From Mimachlamys varia (lineage: Eukaryota; Mollusca; Bivalvia; Pectinida; Pectinidae), in contig OX392534.1 of NCBI GenBank assembly GCA_947623455.1, positions 38,755,426 through 38,819,425 of the forward strand: a DNA stretch of 64,000 bases, written 5' to 3'. Numbering within the stretch: position 1 is the stretch's first letter; each line of letters begins with the position of its first letter. The translations under genes and the position numbers were made by a program. The notes beneath the pieces were generated by a model that saw only the letters and a program-made list of their open reading frames with translations, ran no database searches and was not told the DNA's origin. Of this stretch, positions 48,453 through 61,217 are shown piece after piece.

Positions 48453-51333
48453 GCCAGCTTTCTCTCCCTCTCCAGCTTTCTCTCCCTCTCCAGCTTTCTC
48501 TCCCTCTCCATGCCAGCTTTCTCTCCCTCTCCATGCCAGCTTTCTCTCCCTCTCCATGCCAGCTTTCTCTCCAGCTTTCTCTCCCTCTCCATGCCAGCCT
48601 TCTCTCCAGCTTTCTCTCCCTCTCCAGCTTTCTCTCCCTCGCCATGCCAGCTTTCTCTCCCTCTCCATGCCAGCCTTCTCTCCAGCTTTCTCTCCCACTC
48701 CAGCTTTCTCTCCCTCTCCAGCTTTCTCTCCCTCTCCAGCTTTCTCTCCCTCTCCATGCCAGCCTTCTCTCCCTCTCCATGCCAGCTTTCTCTCCCTCTC
48801 CATGCCAGCTTTCTCTCCCTCTCCATGCCAGCTTTCTCTCCCTCTTCAGCTTTCTCTTCCTTTCCAGCTTTCTCTCTCTCCAGCTTTCTCTCCCTCTCCA
48901 GCTTTCTCTCCCTCTCCATGCCAGCTTTCTCTCCCTCTCCATGCCAGCTTTCTCTCTCTCTCTCTCCAGCTTTCTCTCCCTCTCCAGCTTTCTCTCTCTC
49001 TCCAGCTTTCTCTCCCTCTCCAGCTTTCTCTTCCTCTCCATGCCAGCTTTCTCTCCCTCTCCAGCTTTCTCTCCCTCAACCGGGTTTCTCTCCCTCTCCA
49101 TGCCAGCTTTCTCTCTCTCTCCAGCTTTCTCTCCCTCTCCATGCCAGCTTTCTCTCCCTCTCCAGCTTTCTCTCCCTCTCCATGCCAGCCTTCTCTCCAG
49201 CTTTCTCTCCCTCTCCAGCTTTCTCTCCCTCGCCATGCCAGCTTTCTCTCCCTCTCCATGCCAGCCTTCTCTCCAGCTTTCTCTCCCACTCCAGCTTTCT
49301 CTCCCTCTCCAGCTTTCTCTCCCTCTCCAGCTTTCTCTCCCTCTCCATGCCAGCCTTCTCTCCCTCTCCATGCCAGCTTTCTCTCCCTCTCCATGCCAGC
49401 TTTCTCTCCCTCTCCATGCCAGCTTTCTCTCCCTCTTCAGCTTTCTCTTCCTTTCCAGCTTTCTCTCTCTCCAGCTTTCTCTCCCTCTCCAGCTTTCTCT
49501 CCCTCTCCATGCCAGCTTTCTCTCCCTCTCCATGCCAGCTTTCTCTCTCTCTCTCTCCAGCTTTCTCTCCCTCTCCAGCTTTCTCTCTCTCTCCAGCTTT
49601 CTCTCCCTCTCCAGCTTTCTCTTCCTCTCCATGCCAGCTTTCTCTCCCTCTCCAGCTTTCTCTCCCTCAACCGGGTTTCTCTCCCTCTCCATGCCAGCTT
49701 TCTCTCTCTCTCCAGCTTTCTCTCCCTCTCCATGCCAGCTTTCTCTCCCTCTCCAGCTTTCTCTCCCTCTCCAGCTTTCTCTCCCTCTCCAGCTTTCTCT
49801 CCCTCTCCATGCCAGCTTTCTCTCCCTCTCCATGCCAGCCTTCTCTCCAGCTTTCTCTCCCTCTCCAGCTTTCTCTCCCTCTCCATGCCAGCTTTCTCTC
49901 CCTCTCCAGCTTTTTCTCCCTCTCCAGCTTTCTATCCCTCTCCAGCTTTCTCTCCCTCTCCAGCTTTCTCTCCCTCTCCAGCTTTCTCTCCCTCTCCATG
50001 CCAGCTTTCTCTCCCTCTCCAGCTTTCTCTCTCTATCCAGCTTTCTCTCTCTCTCCAGCTTTCTTTCCCTCTCCAGCTTTCTCTCCCTCTCCAGCTTTCT
50101 CTCCCTCTCCAGGTTTCTCTCCCTCTCCAGCTTTCTCTCCCTCTCCATGCCAGCTTTCTCTCCCTCTCCAGCTTTCTCTCTCTATCCAGCTTTCTCTCTC
50201 TCTCCAGCTTTCTTTCCCTCTCCAGCTTTCTCTCCCTCTCCAGCTTTCTCTCCCTCTCCAGGTTTCTCTCCCTCTCCAGCTTTCTCTCCCTCTCCATGCC
50301 AGCTTTCTCTCCCTCTCCAGCTTTCTCTCCCTCTCCAGCTTTCTCTCCCTCTCCATGCCAGCTTTCTCTCTCTCTCCAGCTTTCTCTCCCTCTCCAGCTT
50401 TCTCTCCCTCTCTATGCCAGCTTTCTCTCCCTCTCCAGCTTTCTCTCCCTCTCCAGCTTTCTCTCCCTCTCCATGCCAGCTTTCTCTCCCTCTCCAGCTT
50501 TCTCTCCCTCTCCATGCCAGCTTTCTCTCCCTCTCCAGCTTTCTCTCCCTCTCCAGCTTTCTCTCCCTCTCCATGCCAGCTTTCTCTCTCTCTCCAGCTT
50601 TCTCTCCCTCTCCAGCTTTCTCTCCCTCTCTATGCCAGCTTTCTCTCCCTCTCCAGCTTTCTCTCCCTCTCCAGCTTTCTCTCCCTCTCCATGCCAGCTT
50701 TCTCTCCCTCTCTAGCTTTCTCTCCCTCTCCATGCCAGCTTTCTCTCCCTCTCCAGCTTTCTCTCCCTCTCCAGCTTTCTCTCCCTCTCCAGCTTTCTCT
50801 CCCTCTCCAGCTTTCTCTCCCTCTCCAGGTTTCTCTCCCTCTCCAGCTTTCTCTCCCTCTCCATGCCAGCTTTCTCTCCCTCTCCAGCTTTCTCTCCCTC
50901 TCCAGCTTTCTCTCCCTCTCCATGCCAGCTTTCTCTCTCTCTCCAGCTTTCTCTCCCTCTCCAGCTTTCTCTCCCTCTCCATGCCAGCTTTCTCTCTCTC
51001 TCCAGCTTTCTCTCCCTCTCCAGCTTTCTCTCCCTCTCCATGCCAGCTTTCTCTCCCTCTCCAGCTTTCTCTCCCTCTCCATGCCAGCTTTCTCTCCCTC
51101 TCCAGCTTTCTCTCCCTCTCCAGCTTTCTCTCCCTCTCCATGCCAGCTTTCTCTCCCTCTCCATGCCAGCTTTCTCTCCCTCTCCATGCCAGCTTTCTCT
51201 CCCTCTCCATGCCAGCTTTCTCTCCCTCTCCATGCCAGCCTTCTCTCCCTCTCCATGCCAGCTTTCTCTCCCTCTCCAGCTTTCTCTCCCTCTCCAGCTT
51301 TCTCACCCTGGACCAGCTTTCTCTCCAGCTTTC
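48453..51333. repeat. 2.9-kb polypyrimidine minisatellite (18/23-bp units)
   Basis: Two unit types alternate irregularly: CTTTCTCTCCCTCTCCAG (18 bp) and a 23-bp version with ATGC inserted (CTCCATGCCAG). The plus strand is nearly all C and T except the AG and ATG spots. Rare landmarks recur 591 bp apart: CTCGCCATGCC (48,641 and 49,232) and CCCTCAACCGGG (49,077 and 49,668), proving an internal segmental duplication. All frames are stop-poor, so frames up to 981 codons arise on both strands without being genes. Confidence 0.98.
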
Positions 51334-54300
51334 AGTTTCTTCAATTACTTTTCAAATCATTGACAGAATGAATTTATAACCAGAATAAAAAATAAGGCTA
51401 ATGTACAAAATCCATCCTAGTAAAATTATTTTGACATTGGAGTTGGTTTTGGTTGGTAATTTATGGTACACATGGATGTTTCTGTTTCAAGTAAAACTAT
51501 TTTGACTTTATACATGGATGTTCCCATGAAGACTTACGTTATTCTGGCATCAGGTGTTGATGTCCTGAGTTAGGTTGTTGCCTGGATTTGTCTGTTTCAC
51601 GTAAAACTATTTTGACTTTACACATGGATGTTCCCGTGAAGACTTAAGTTATTCTGACATTGGTGTTGACATATACTGACTGATGTCAATACCAATGTCA
51701 GAATAATTTTAGTATATATACCGGACGTTTCGGTGTCACCACACAATCTCAAAAGTAGCAGTTGAATTTAAAACTTAGTGGCAGTTGAATTTAATACTTA
51801 GTGGCAGTTGAATTTAAAATTTAGTGGTTGTTGAATTTAAAACTATAACAATCAGCTCATAAACCTTTAGTCAGGGGGAGTAACTCCAACTTTCTAAGTA
51901 TGCCACAGGAAGTGGTATATCATCTCACCTGGACTTCAGCTGTCGTGTCAGAACAATTAAACAAAATTGTTGTTGGATTTTGGCCTTACAAAATTTATTG
52001 TTGGATTTTGAAAGTGAAACATTATGTTGATTTAAATGCTCTGGATCCAATAGAGACCAGAAATAAACGATCAAAGATAGATTCTAGTGCCTGCTTAAAA
52101 TGCCTGAGGTTATACCACTTCTGGTTTAACAGAACTGAACATGTCAAAATGTGAAGAAACACAAATTTTTTGTATATCTAATAAGAGATTTCTACGGTCT
52201 CGGTGCAATGATTAAATAAAGGACGGCAAGTATGATCACCCCACGTGTTGTATTGAGACACCTCAAGTAATGTTTCAAATCTGCATCGTTAATTAGGTTT
52301 AGCATTAAGCTAGCGTGGGTTAAAAAATCTTTCCTTCCTGGATGCTGCGACCTAATTATATTTACAAAGCTAACCCCTGCTGCGGCTCTTCGGATACTGG
52401 GCTCAGAGCTCACCTGCAGTCTTCAGATCTTTAGGCTTAGATAATAACTGTGAGAGTCTTCAACATAAAAATGTAACAATAACCCAATTACCGCATACAG
52501 AAAAGCAGACAATTATCAATGTCAAGCAAGTTTTTTTTTACAAAGCTCTACACAACCAGAAATGAAAAGCAGGATGTCACACCAGTGACAGGGAGAAGCT
52601 TTCCGTCACTGACCGGCAATGCCTTCAGCTAAGCTTCGCTGTAAAGCTTTTCTGGGTCCAATTAAAACATTGCCAAACCTGATCATTGTTTAACTCCCCC
52701 TGACGTGGGATGAACTGTCACTGACATAGAGACTGGGTAATTCAATTGGCTTTCAGGTGCATTCAACAGTAAAGATATTTATAGAAGAGGAGGGTGGGAG
52801 AGAGGAAATTAAGTTATCTTGACATGTTAATAGACACTTATGGAAAGTAGATGATAAGAGAGAGTCACATTTATTGATCAACACACTCAAGATGCTTCTG
52901 AAGGGGGTAGCCTATGGACCAGTAATAAAACGGCCAGAAATGCTTTGTTCTGACCTCTTCATATACAGTTTAGCCAAGCAACTACAGTCTGAACACATAC
53001 TTGAGGTAAAAGTCAAAATCATATTACTATAATGTTTAGCCCTAATATTGAGTGCATTAACATGTTCTAGATGTTGTCACAGATGATTGTCAACATTACA
53101 AAGAGGAAATATGTCCTGATTCTAAAACAAAAGGGCTTGATGGACTGAGAGCAGGGCTAAAGGAGGTGGTGTACGTGGTGTGCAAAGAAGGGATGGAATA
53201 AATAGGAGGAAAATAGAGAGCAAAGAGCTAGGGAATGAAAAGCTATATTACGCCCTTACTGACAACAAAAGACAAGTATTGAGCCATGGAACTTTTCACA
53301 TTGTTGTTCAGTTCATAACTATGGAAACAAGCCAAATGATATTATTACCCAGAATGCAAATGCCATAAGTGTATGCTTGTAGAAGGCAAATTATTTTTTG
53401 AAGCGAACGCAAACATGTCATTTTGTTACTTTTTCCATTGTTTAAATCTGTCATGGAAGCCAAAGTTTCCCTGAGAAACCTTTGGATTAGATGTGACCCA
53501 AAGGGTCGTACACAATACATACAAGACTCAAGGCTCCCAAGTTTTGGTCATACTTTTTGCAGTGAAAATTCCACTGGACAAGGCTCTCCAATTTAGGTCA
53601 CACCATTTTTGCAGAGATTTATTAAAAATTTTCAAAGTTAAATGTCGCCATTACTATGGAAATATTAGGTGGACCTTCTGCAAATCAAAACTGGACCTGC
53701 ATTTCATCCTTGGCAACTACATATTGAGTTGCAGTTTAATATCTCCATCTGTTAAAAAGTTAATGTGCAAAAATAAAAATTATCATGGAATGACGGGAAC
53801 TGAATGATGCAACGACAGCCAATATACAAGAGCAACTCTACACGCTGTATAGTGCTGAACCCTCCGAATAACATGTAATGTTATGGACAAATAGGTAAGG
53901 AGTTGTGAAATTCCAATGAATATTCATCCCCTATTCCCATACACGCAGTCTACAGGAAATATTATACTTAAAGTACAGATAGGGCAAGTTTTACAGCTAC
54001 ACTGTCTGTAACATCAAGTTTTAAAAAGGTATCTCATAACATCTTAATTAAGTTTTGTTTGAAATAATTAAAAGGAAGGGATAGGATTGCAATAAGATCG
54101 CCTGAGAAGATGCACAGTACTGCTAGATAAAATAGCCAGGATTAATGTACTTTTAGAGCTGTGTATTATTTATTGTACTTTCCCTAGAGGATATACAACG
54201 AATGAAGAACCATACTTCCTGGCTGTTAAGATAACACAGCATAAAAGAACCACAAAAACAAAATGCCATTTTTGTTTTTAAGGAATTGTATTTCAGGAAA

Positions 54301-54691
54301 CAGGAAGTTAGGTTTTGACCTTCCCGAGAAGAGCGGTTCCACTCACTGTCTATGTCGTAACGCTTAACCATTAGAAAACACATCCCAACAGTATAAAATT
54401 TTATAACAAAATTTGTGGGATTTTTATTCAGAGCTGAATAAAATCCAGAATTGGCTACCATAGCATTTTGTAATAAAATCCCGTGGCTGTATGCCAAGAC
54501 TTCGAAGGTTATAAGGATGCAAATGTTTATGTAAATTTGATCAGCATACATTCATATATGATAGTCTCCTCGTTTCAATGCCAAATGTACTTTTATTTGC
54601 TTTCCCAGTAATTCTGCTGCTAAACCATATACAGCAATGATCACGGCCAATTGACAAATGTCCTACACACAGCAGCCTCCTCACCATCACA
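51334..54691. other. No gene recognised; two small repeats
   Basis: A two-copy direct repeat of about 112 bp lies at 51,479-51,672 (shared AAAACTATTTTGACTTTA). A 23-bp four-copy repeat lies at 51,758-51,846 (GCAGTTGAATTTAAAACTTA). Frames at 51,900-52,154 (plus), 52,192-52,413 (minus) and 54,153-54,551 (minus, 132 codons) have no recognised domain; the last has several hydrophobic stretches but no supporting context. Confidence 0.5.
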
Positions 54692-55116
54692 ACTGAAGGT
54701 GGGTGAGGGGGTGTGTAGGTGGAACTGACCTCCATTACTTGGAGTGTATTTTTCAGGCCTGAAGGTGGGTGAGGGGATGTGTAGGTGGAACTGACCTCCA
54801 TTACTTGGAGTGTATTTTTCAGGCCTGAAGGTGGGTGAGGGGGTGTGTAGGTGGAACTGACCTCCATTACTTGGAGTGTATTTTTCAGGCCTGAAGGTGG
54901 GTGAGGGGGTGTGTAGGTGGAACTGACCTCCATTACTTGGAGTGTATTTTTCAGGCCTGAAGGTGGGTGAGGGGGTGTGTAGGTGGATCTGACCTCCATT
55001 ACTTGGAGTGTATTTTTCAGGCCTGAAGGTGGGTGAGGGGTTGTGTAGGTGGAACTGACCTCCATTACTTGGAGTGTATTTTTCAGGCCTGAAGATGGGT
55101 GAGGGGTTGTTGTGTA
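54692..55116. repeat. 66-bp minisatellite, 7 copies, broken by a LINE
   Basis: CCTGAAGG starts units at 54,758, 54,824, 54,890, 54,956, 55,022 and (as CCTGAAGA) 55,088, with an earlier partial at 54,692. The unit includes GGTGGAACTGACCTCCATTA and TTGGAGTGTATTTTTCAG. The seventh unit is cut after TGTGTA by the LINE. A diverged continuation occurs beyond it at about 56,721-56,790. Confidence 0.95.
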
Positions 55117-56624
55117 TCCATATAACAGCAAATGGAATTTATAAACTTCTTTTAAACCTGGACACTACTAAAGCTGCTGGTCCAGACATGTTGAAACCTA
55201 AGATACTTAAGGAGTTGGCTACAGAAATTTCTCCCATTCTCCATCTTGTCTTCCAAAGGTCACTAAATACCGGTCATGTCCCAACCGACTGGAGAACAGC
55301 ATACATTGCCCCAATATATAAAAAAGGCCAAAAATATAATCCTGAAAACTATCGCCCCATTTCACTTACCTGTATTTGTTGTAAATTATTTGAACATATC
55401 TTAGTTAGTAACATCATGAACCATGCTGATAGTAACAACATTCTTTACCCTCTACAACATGGCTTCAGACAAAGCAGGTCCTGTGAGAGTCAACTCATTG
55501 AGTTTGTAGATGACATCTCCAGTAATTTAGAAGAAGGCAAACAAACTGACATCTTGATTATGGACTTCAGTAAGGCCTTCGATAAGGTGAGCCATGCTCT
55601 ACTTATCCACAAACTTCGGGGCTATGGTATTACTGGGGAAGCTAACACCTGGATAGCAAACTTCCTCAATAGTAGAACCCAAACTGTAATGGTAGACGGG
55701 GAAATGTCTGATCCTGCCCCAGTAAGATCCGGGGTCCCCCAAGGCTCGGTCCTCGGGCCGAGTCTTTTCTTATATTACATTAATGACATAGCTGAGGGTA
55801 TTTCATCTTCCATCAGACTCTTTGCAGATGACACCATCATGTATATGGCTGTAACATCACAGAGAGAAGCCCACATCCTGCAAAGAGATCTTGATAAACT
55901 TGCCCTTTGGGAGACAAAATGGAAAATGGCTTTCCACCCAGAAAAATGCCAAGTCCTCTCTGTCACGAGAAATAGACACTCCATCCGTCATCCATATATG
56001 CTCCATGGTCAAGAATTGGAACATGTGACAGCAGCAAAATATCTTGGGGTCACCATTAGGTCCGATCTGAAGTGGGACACACACATAGATAACATTAGTA
56101 AAAAAGCCAATTCTACCCTAGGCTTCCTGAGGCGCAATTTTAAAATTTCATCTAGCTCCATCAAACAAAAGGCCTATAAGTCTCTGGTCCGCCCTCAGGT
56201 TGAATACGCCAGTCCGGTGTGGGACCCCTATTTGAAAAAGGACAAGGACAAGCTTGAGATGGTCCAGCGCAGGGCTGCCCGTTTTGTTGCCAACCGCTAC
56301 CGTAACACCTCCAGCGTTGGCAACATGTTAGACCATCTAAAATGGCGCAGCCTTGCAGATCGCAGGAAAGACGCTAGACTGGTCTTACTGTATAAAGTCC
56401 ACCATGGAAAGGTTGCCATTACATCCAAACATCTAGCTCCTACCACCAGACAAACCAGACATAGTCACCATCTTTCTTTTCAAACCATTTCGTGCAGGAC
56501 GTCTGTTAGGAAAGAATCCTTCTTTCCTCGGACAATCACTGATTGGAACAACCTCCCCTCCAAAATTGTTTCTTCTGACTCTCTCTCTTCATTCAAATCC
56601 GCCATATCCGACCATCATTATTAA
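55074..56624 (+). CDS. LINE reverse transcriptase, N-terminally truncated, open to its stop
   Basis: The 516-codon frame is uninterrupted. Residues 1 to about 17 come from the 66-bp array, so the ATG at 55,074 is accidental; LINE homology starts near residue 18. Reverse-transcriptase landmarks follow in order: KAAGPD, PIYKKG, NYRPISL (about 92-98), the catalytic-aspartate block DFSKAFDKV (164-172), SGVPQGSVLGP (219-229) and the active-site FADDT (250-254). The C-terminal region has LVRPQVEYASPVWDPY and QRRAARFV, as in CR1/jockey-type LINEs. The enzyme copies element RNA into DNA at a nicked target. This copy lacks the upstream endonuclease domain and promoter region and so is not expected to move by itself. 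The intact frame suggests recent insertion. TAA ends it at 56,622-56,624. Confidence 0.92.
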   Translation: MYFSGLKMGEGLLCIHITANGIYKLLLNLDTTKAAGPDMLKPKILKELATEISPILHLVFQRSLNTGHVPTDWRTAYIAPIYKKGQKYNPENYRPISLTCICCKLFEHILVSNIMNHADSNNILYPLQHGFRQSRSCESQLIEFVDDISSNLEEGKQTDILIMDFSKAFDKVSHALLIHKLRGYGITGEANTWIANFLNSRTQTVMVDGEMSDPAPVRSGVPQGSVLGPSLFLYYINDIAEGISSSIRLFADDTIMYMAVTSQREAHILQRDLDKLALWETKWKMAFHPEKCQVLSVTRNRHSIRHPYMLHGQELEHVTAAKYLGVTIRSDLKWDTHIDNISKKANSTLGFLRRNFKISSSSIKQKAYKSLVRPQVEYASPVWDPYLKKDKDKLEMVQRRAARFVANRYRNTSSVGNMLDHLKWRSLADRRKDARLVLLYKVHHGKVAITSKHLAPTTRQTRHSHHLSFQTISCRTSVRKESFFPRTITDWNNLPSKIVSSDSLSSFKSAISDHHY

Positions 56625-56722
56625 TTCTGTTCTCTCCCTTTCATAGCGCCACATCCAATCCATTTGACATAACCTTCACTATGTTGAAGTAGGTCAGTAA
56701 TAGGTAGAAGTAGAAGTAGAAG
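55117..56722 (+). mobile_element. 5'-truncated non-LTR retrotransposon (CR1/jockey-like LINE)
   Basis: It contains the reverse-transcriptase and C-terminal part of a LINE ORF2, a short 3' region, and a tail of GTAGAA repeats (about 56,700-56,722) in place of poly-A. Both flanks belong to the 66-bp array, which shows where it inserted. The whole 5' half, including any ORF1 and the endonuclease domain, is absent, as usual for incomplete target-primed reverse transcription. No clear target-site duplication was found. Clade is inferred from the protein motifs only. Confidence 0.9.
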
Positions 56723-59700
56723 GTGGAACTGACCCACGCAACTTGGAGTGTATTTTTCAGGCCAGAATGTTGAGTGGGTACGAGTGGGTGGATCTGTTTA
56801 TGACTTGTAACTTTCAAATGACCTGGTGTTTATTTGAAAAAAGTAGTTCGTATTAACATGGAATACCATACTACATCTGTTTCATAATTTCTTTTATTAC
56901 CAATCTTGATACTTATGATACAGATTGCTAATGCTTTATTTATCCTATCTACAAAGTAAGTTCAAAAGAAATAAAACAAATTCTCTAAAGATGACCTATA
57001 CAGACTGTCGCCTGGTTGTACACTGTGAACAACCGTGTCCTGTTATGATCTGCCAGTAGGAAGGAGAATGTTACAACTGTCTGGAAAGTCGGGCCGACAT
57101 TTATTGTTTCCTGGGAACATAAAACATAAGTGTGTAAGCTAGCCTGAGTGGCCGGTTACATGATGGGCCCCGTTATCTGTCTGGGGACGACTATTATCAC
57201 CTCAAGTAACGGGGGCAGCGTTATAGGCCCAGAACAGTGACAATCTATGTGTGAGTGACCAATGGTCAACAGAATGCCTGCCCAGCTCATTTGTCATGAG
57301 ATAATTTCATTATCATCCAAGGTCAACCCACTGTCATCAAAGGTCGACTTGCTGTCAACCAATTGCAAGGTCATCACTGTTAACCAAGGTCAATTAGCTG
57401 TCAACAAAGGTCATCAATGTTAGCCAAGGTCAATTAATTGTCATCCAAAGTCAATGCACTCCCATTTATGGTAAAATAACCAACAAAGGTTAATTAACTG
57501 TCATCAAGGTCAATCAATTCATTGGCACCAAAGGACAATTTATTGTTATTCAAGGGAAACAATTCCTCAGGTTCACAACTAAGAAAAACACCAGATTTCA
57601 AATACATTTTGAAAAGTTTTAAAAGAATATCCACGTATGCCTTATTCAATAGAACCTCTGTTAGCCTATGATTTTTAAGATTGGTGTACAAAAGAAAAAG
57701 AGCATGATACTTATTTACTTAATTCTTCCAACAAAACTCAAACATATTATTATCGGAGGAACCAGCAAACTGGTAAGGAGGATTTCCTTGTCAGTGTCCA
57801 TAATAGAATCATTATCTTGGAGTTGGCCACTATTAATTAAATAACAGTCAGTCATGCTGAATCAGTGACAATTGATCCAACTGCCATAAACCCTTATTGC
57901 CATGGTCAGGTATTATACCTAAACCTCCAGGTCAGTTGTTTCATACTTGTACCTGCAGTCATAACCCTTCATATCCTAAAGTTTTGAACAGAAACCACTT
58001 GTTCTAAGGTCTCTTTAACAACCAACCATTGCCTTACACAATTGCACAATAAGCACAAATCGGACTTCCCTAACACAAAACATAAGGCAGTGGCTGGTAT
58101 AGCATTACAAAAGTAGACTTTCTCTTCTTCTATATGAATGGTTTTTATTGCCAGACAGAAAGTTATGTCTGCTGCACAAATCATATCAAGGTCTTAAAGT
58201 CTGCGATTAGGGTGTCTCGGCTGGTAATCAATATCACTTGTGATTACCGTCGGAGTTCGATCAGCTGATGTATCATACACCTATTACATCTGGCCACCAG
58301 GCTAAGGTAGCAATAAGGACAACGGGAGAACGATCCCCCCGGGGTTTAGGTAACAGATATAATCCACAAAGGATCGGAAATTGTCTCCGACTGAGCATGT
58401 CCCGGACTGTGTGGAGGAGCTAAGGACTAACAACATCAGGAAGTTTGTTAACTGGCCAATGGTGATCTGATTTGCGAGTCTTCCTAAGGGGAATATATAT
58501 GCTATTTCTAGATATTGGTTTTTGCTGACAGTAACACTTAACGATACAGAACCTCCTGATTGTATGTACGACTGTCACCACGCAGTCAACAGTCAAAACC
58601 AAAATTGTAGACCAAGATAATGTGATATATATTTTTCTTGCAATCTTTGTGGTACTAACTTACCAACCCGCTCAAAATAATAAGGTTAACACTTCAAGTT
58701 TTATTGTTTTCGAATTCAAAATGATAAATTGGAAAGTTATTCAAAGAAAAAAAAAGGCATAAAATTGATAATAAAGAAACCAATAAAAGCCAGCTAATTA
58801 ACTCATACACCTCCCAAGACACAATTGAACACTCCCTATTCAAAGTTCAAAGGTTGGTATTGTTCATTATGGAATTTCAGGGGTGAATATAAGTTAATAA
58901 ACTGAATCTTGTTCAAAGGATTGTATCATACTGAAATCAACATACACCAACACTTTCATTTAAAATACTGTTATTGACAGCAAAGATCTGTTTTTAACTG
59001 AAATGAACATATTCTTGATATTGCTTCAGCGAGGATAAGAAATGTCAACCACACAACCGGGCGTAGATGTCAACTAATCCCTAATGTACAATTATGTGAG
59101 GGAGGTGATCTTTTGTATTGATAAAAAAAAGACCGCAATATAAGGTCATGATAAAAGGTCATGAACATCACTGATGGTGAAGTCAGGACCACGATGATGC
59201 AAGGTATCAACAGAAGACAAAAGGCCCAATGGGCCTGCATCATTCATCTATCAATTATTTAACAAGTTTGACCTGCAGAAATTATCAAGGTGAAATAAAA
59301 TTGCTTAAATTGTATGTTATTTCTCTGCACAATTATCTCAAAAGTTGATTAGCATCGCAAGAAACAAATCTTCATTTTTAGCTATCTTTTTATTACAAGT
59401 TCAGTTATCTCACAAGCTATCTGAAAACCCCAGAAAACGTCTTCAAACATTTCAAATTTTAATTTCAAATATTTTTATTCATAGCGAAATAGAAATGAAA
59501 ATGAAAGTCATATGAAAACCATTATGAAACTGATTTCAATATGGAAATACAAGAAAAGGTTCTAATAATAGCCCTTCCTACTCTAGTCATAATCAGGGTT
59601 CCGTCTTGAAGAGGACTTCATTATAGTTATTGAAATTGGTGCAGAGTTCCTTCTCTCTAACAATTATTTCTGAAATAAAAATGTTTAAAATGAGCATGCT

Positions 59701-61208
59701 TCAAAAACAACCACATATTTTGCCTCTTTCTACATCTTTCATGCTAAAGTTGAAAATATTACCGATGAAGCTCGAAAAACTTTGATGATTTGGTTTAAAT
59801 GGTTTATTCACGTTTCACATCCTGTCAGCAGTTACAGCTGTATACATGGTCCGTAAGTGACGCGCCACTCACAGGTTTTAGTGGCAGAGGAAAGTCGCAA
59901 ATCCTGGTTTTTCTTTCAGCAATAGTGCGACATTTTTGGAAAAAAATTATTATCTATTTTTGTGGCAGTTCTTTTTATCAGCCTTAATAGCAAACCCTTA
60001 TTTTGATATCCAAAATTTAGCATACTCAATTATGGGAGATTGTACACGGTTTTCTGGCATACCTGCCTGTAAAAGACAAGAACTCTCACATGAGAAGATA
60101 AAATCAGCCTACAAGCACTATGATGTCATGACGTTTGTCACCAGGCACGCCACCGAAATGATGTCTGCATACTAGGAAATATATTTCTGTTGAATTGTCT
60201 CTGTTGAACAACTATTTGTTCTTTTTAACAGGGATACTTAACAATATAAATTACAGTTGTTGGATATAAAACAAACATATCCAGCACTTGATAAATAGTT
60301 TTCTGATTTCAAAAATCAACATAACTGCTTTGGTCTTGATAGTCAACATTGTATCGTTGTTGGGAGTGCTCTGACAACACGTGCAGTGTCAAGTTCGACA
60401 GATATTGGGTGTGATCAGATATGGTGTGACGAGGAATCTAATACAACATCTCAACATCCAACTCATCTCAGCACAATTTTCATGGGTGACTTACAATTGA
60501 TGAAAAGACATGTCTAATATAACTTATAGTGGTCTGTCACAAAAACTGAAAGCCAGAGTCTGGACCCACATTGCATTTAAACAAATTTTTGTGAACAAGC
60601 TCGGCAGACGGCCATTAATTACCCACAAATCACCTGTATGTGGAGCACATCGGCAGCAGTTAAACCTGGCAGCAGGACATCTCGGTAAATAGCCTCCAAA
60701 TGTGTCGCCATTAGTAACTATTAGATACGATTACTGTACGCCATGGTATTCAGATCATGATTATATGACATAGTGGCTGTAAGGCAAGATAGCAGAATTT
60801 ACAGACAGCCCAAATAAAAGGCCTATATAGCATGGTAATCAAATTGTTTTTACACAAAACAACAAATACGTTTTCTCTCGACAAGTCTATCATGAATACA
60901 TTAGATGTGGAACATCGTCATCACGAACGGGAAACCTAGAAAATGTCTGTAATACATGAATTATCCCAACTGCCATAGAGTCAGGATGCAGATGGGGAGG
61001 CAATGGGCAATACTTGATATATAATATAATATACTCCCCCCCCCCCCCCCTCCTCCGGAGCATTTTCATGGCGGATGTATAAACAAGGTTATAGATGCAT
61101 GCATTAGACAGTAGGCTTTAGAATTGGTCTGAGTCGATATAAAAACTTTAGTAAGCAAGCTGAAGACTTTGTCAGTGGTTCCACCTGTGTTTTGGGAAAC
61201 ACACTTAC
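56723..61208. other. No gene; remnant array and small repeats
   Basis: 56,723-56,790 is a diverged 66-bp-array remnant (GGTGGAACTGACCCACGCAA). At 57,318-57,520 a 20-22-bp degenerate repeat has AAGGTCAATTAGCTGTCAAC-like units. A C-run lies at about 61,036-61,050. A GGCCCAATGGGCC palindrome lies at about 59,223-59,235. No frame in this stretch has a recognisable domain. Confidence 0.5.
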
Positions 61209-61217
61209 TTTCTTATT

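Noticed and set aside
48424..51379. Open frames up to 981 codons (Ser/Pro/Leu-rich or Glu/Arg/Lys-rich)
   Set aside because: Low-complexity translation of the polypyrimidine array; all frames are open, so length is not evidence of coding.
54153..54551. 132-codon frame on the minus strand with hydrophobic stretches
   Set aside because: No recognisable family, no codon or splice support, and AT-rich surroundings where such a frame can occur by chance.
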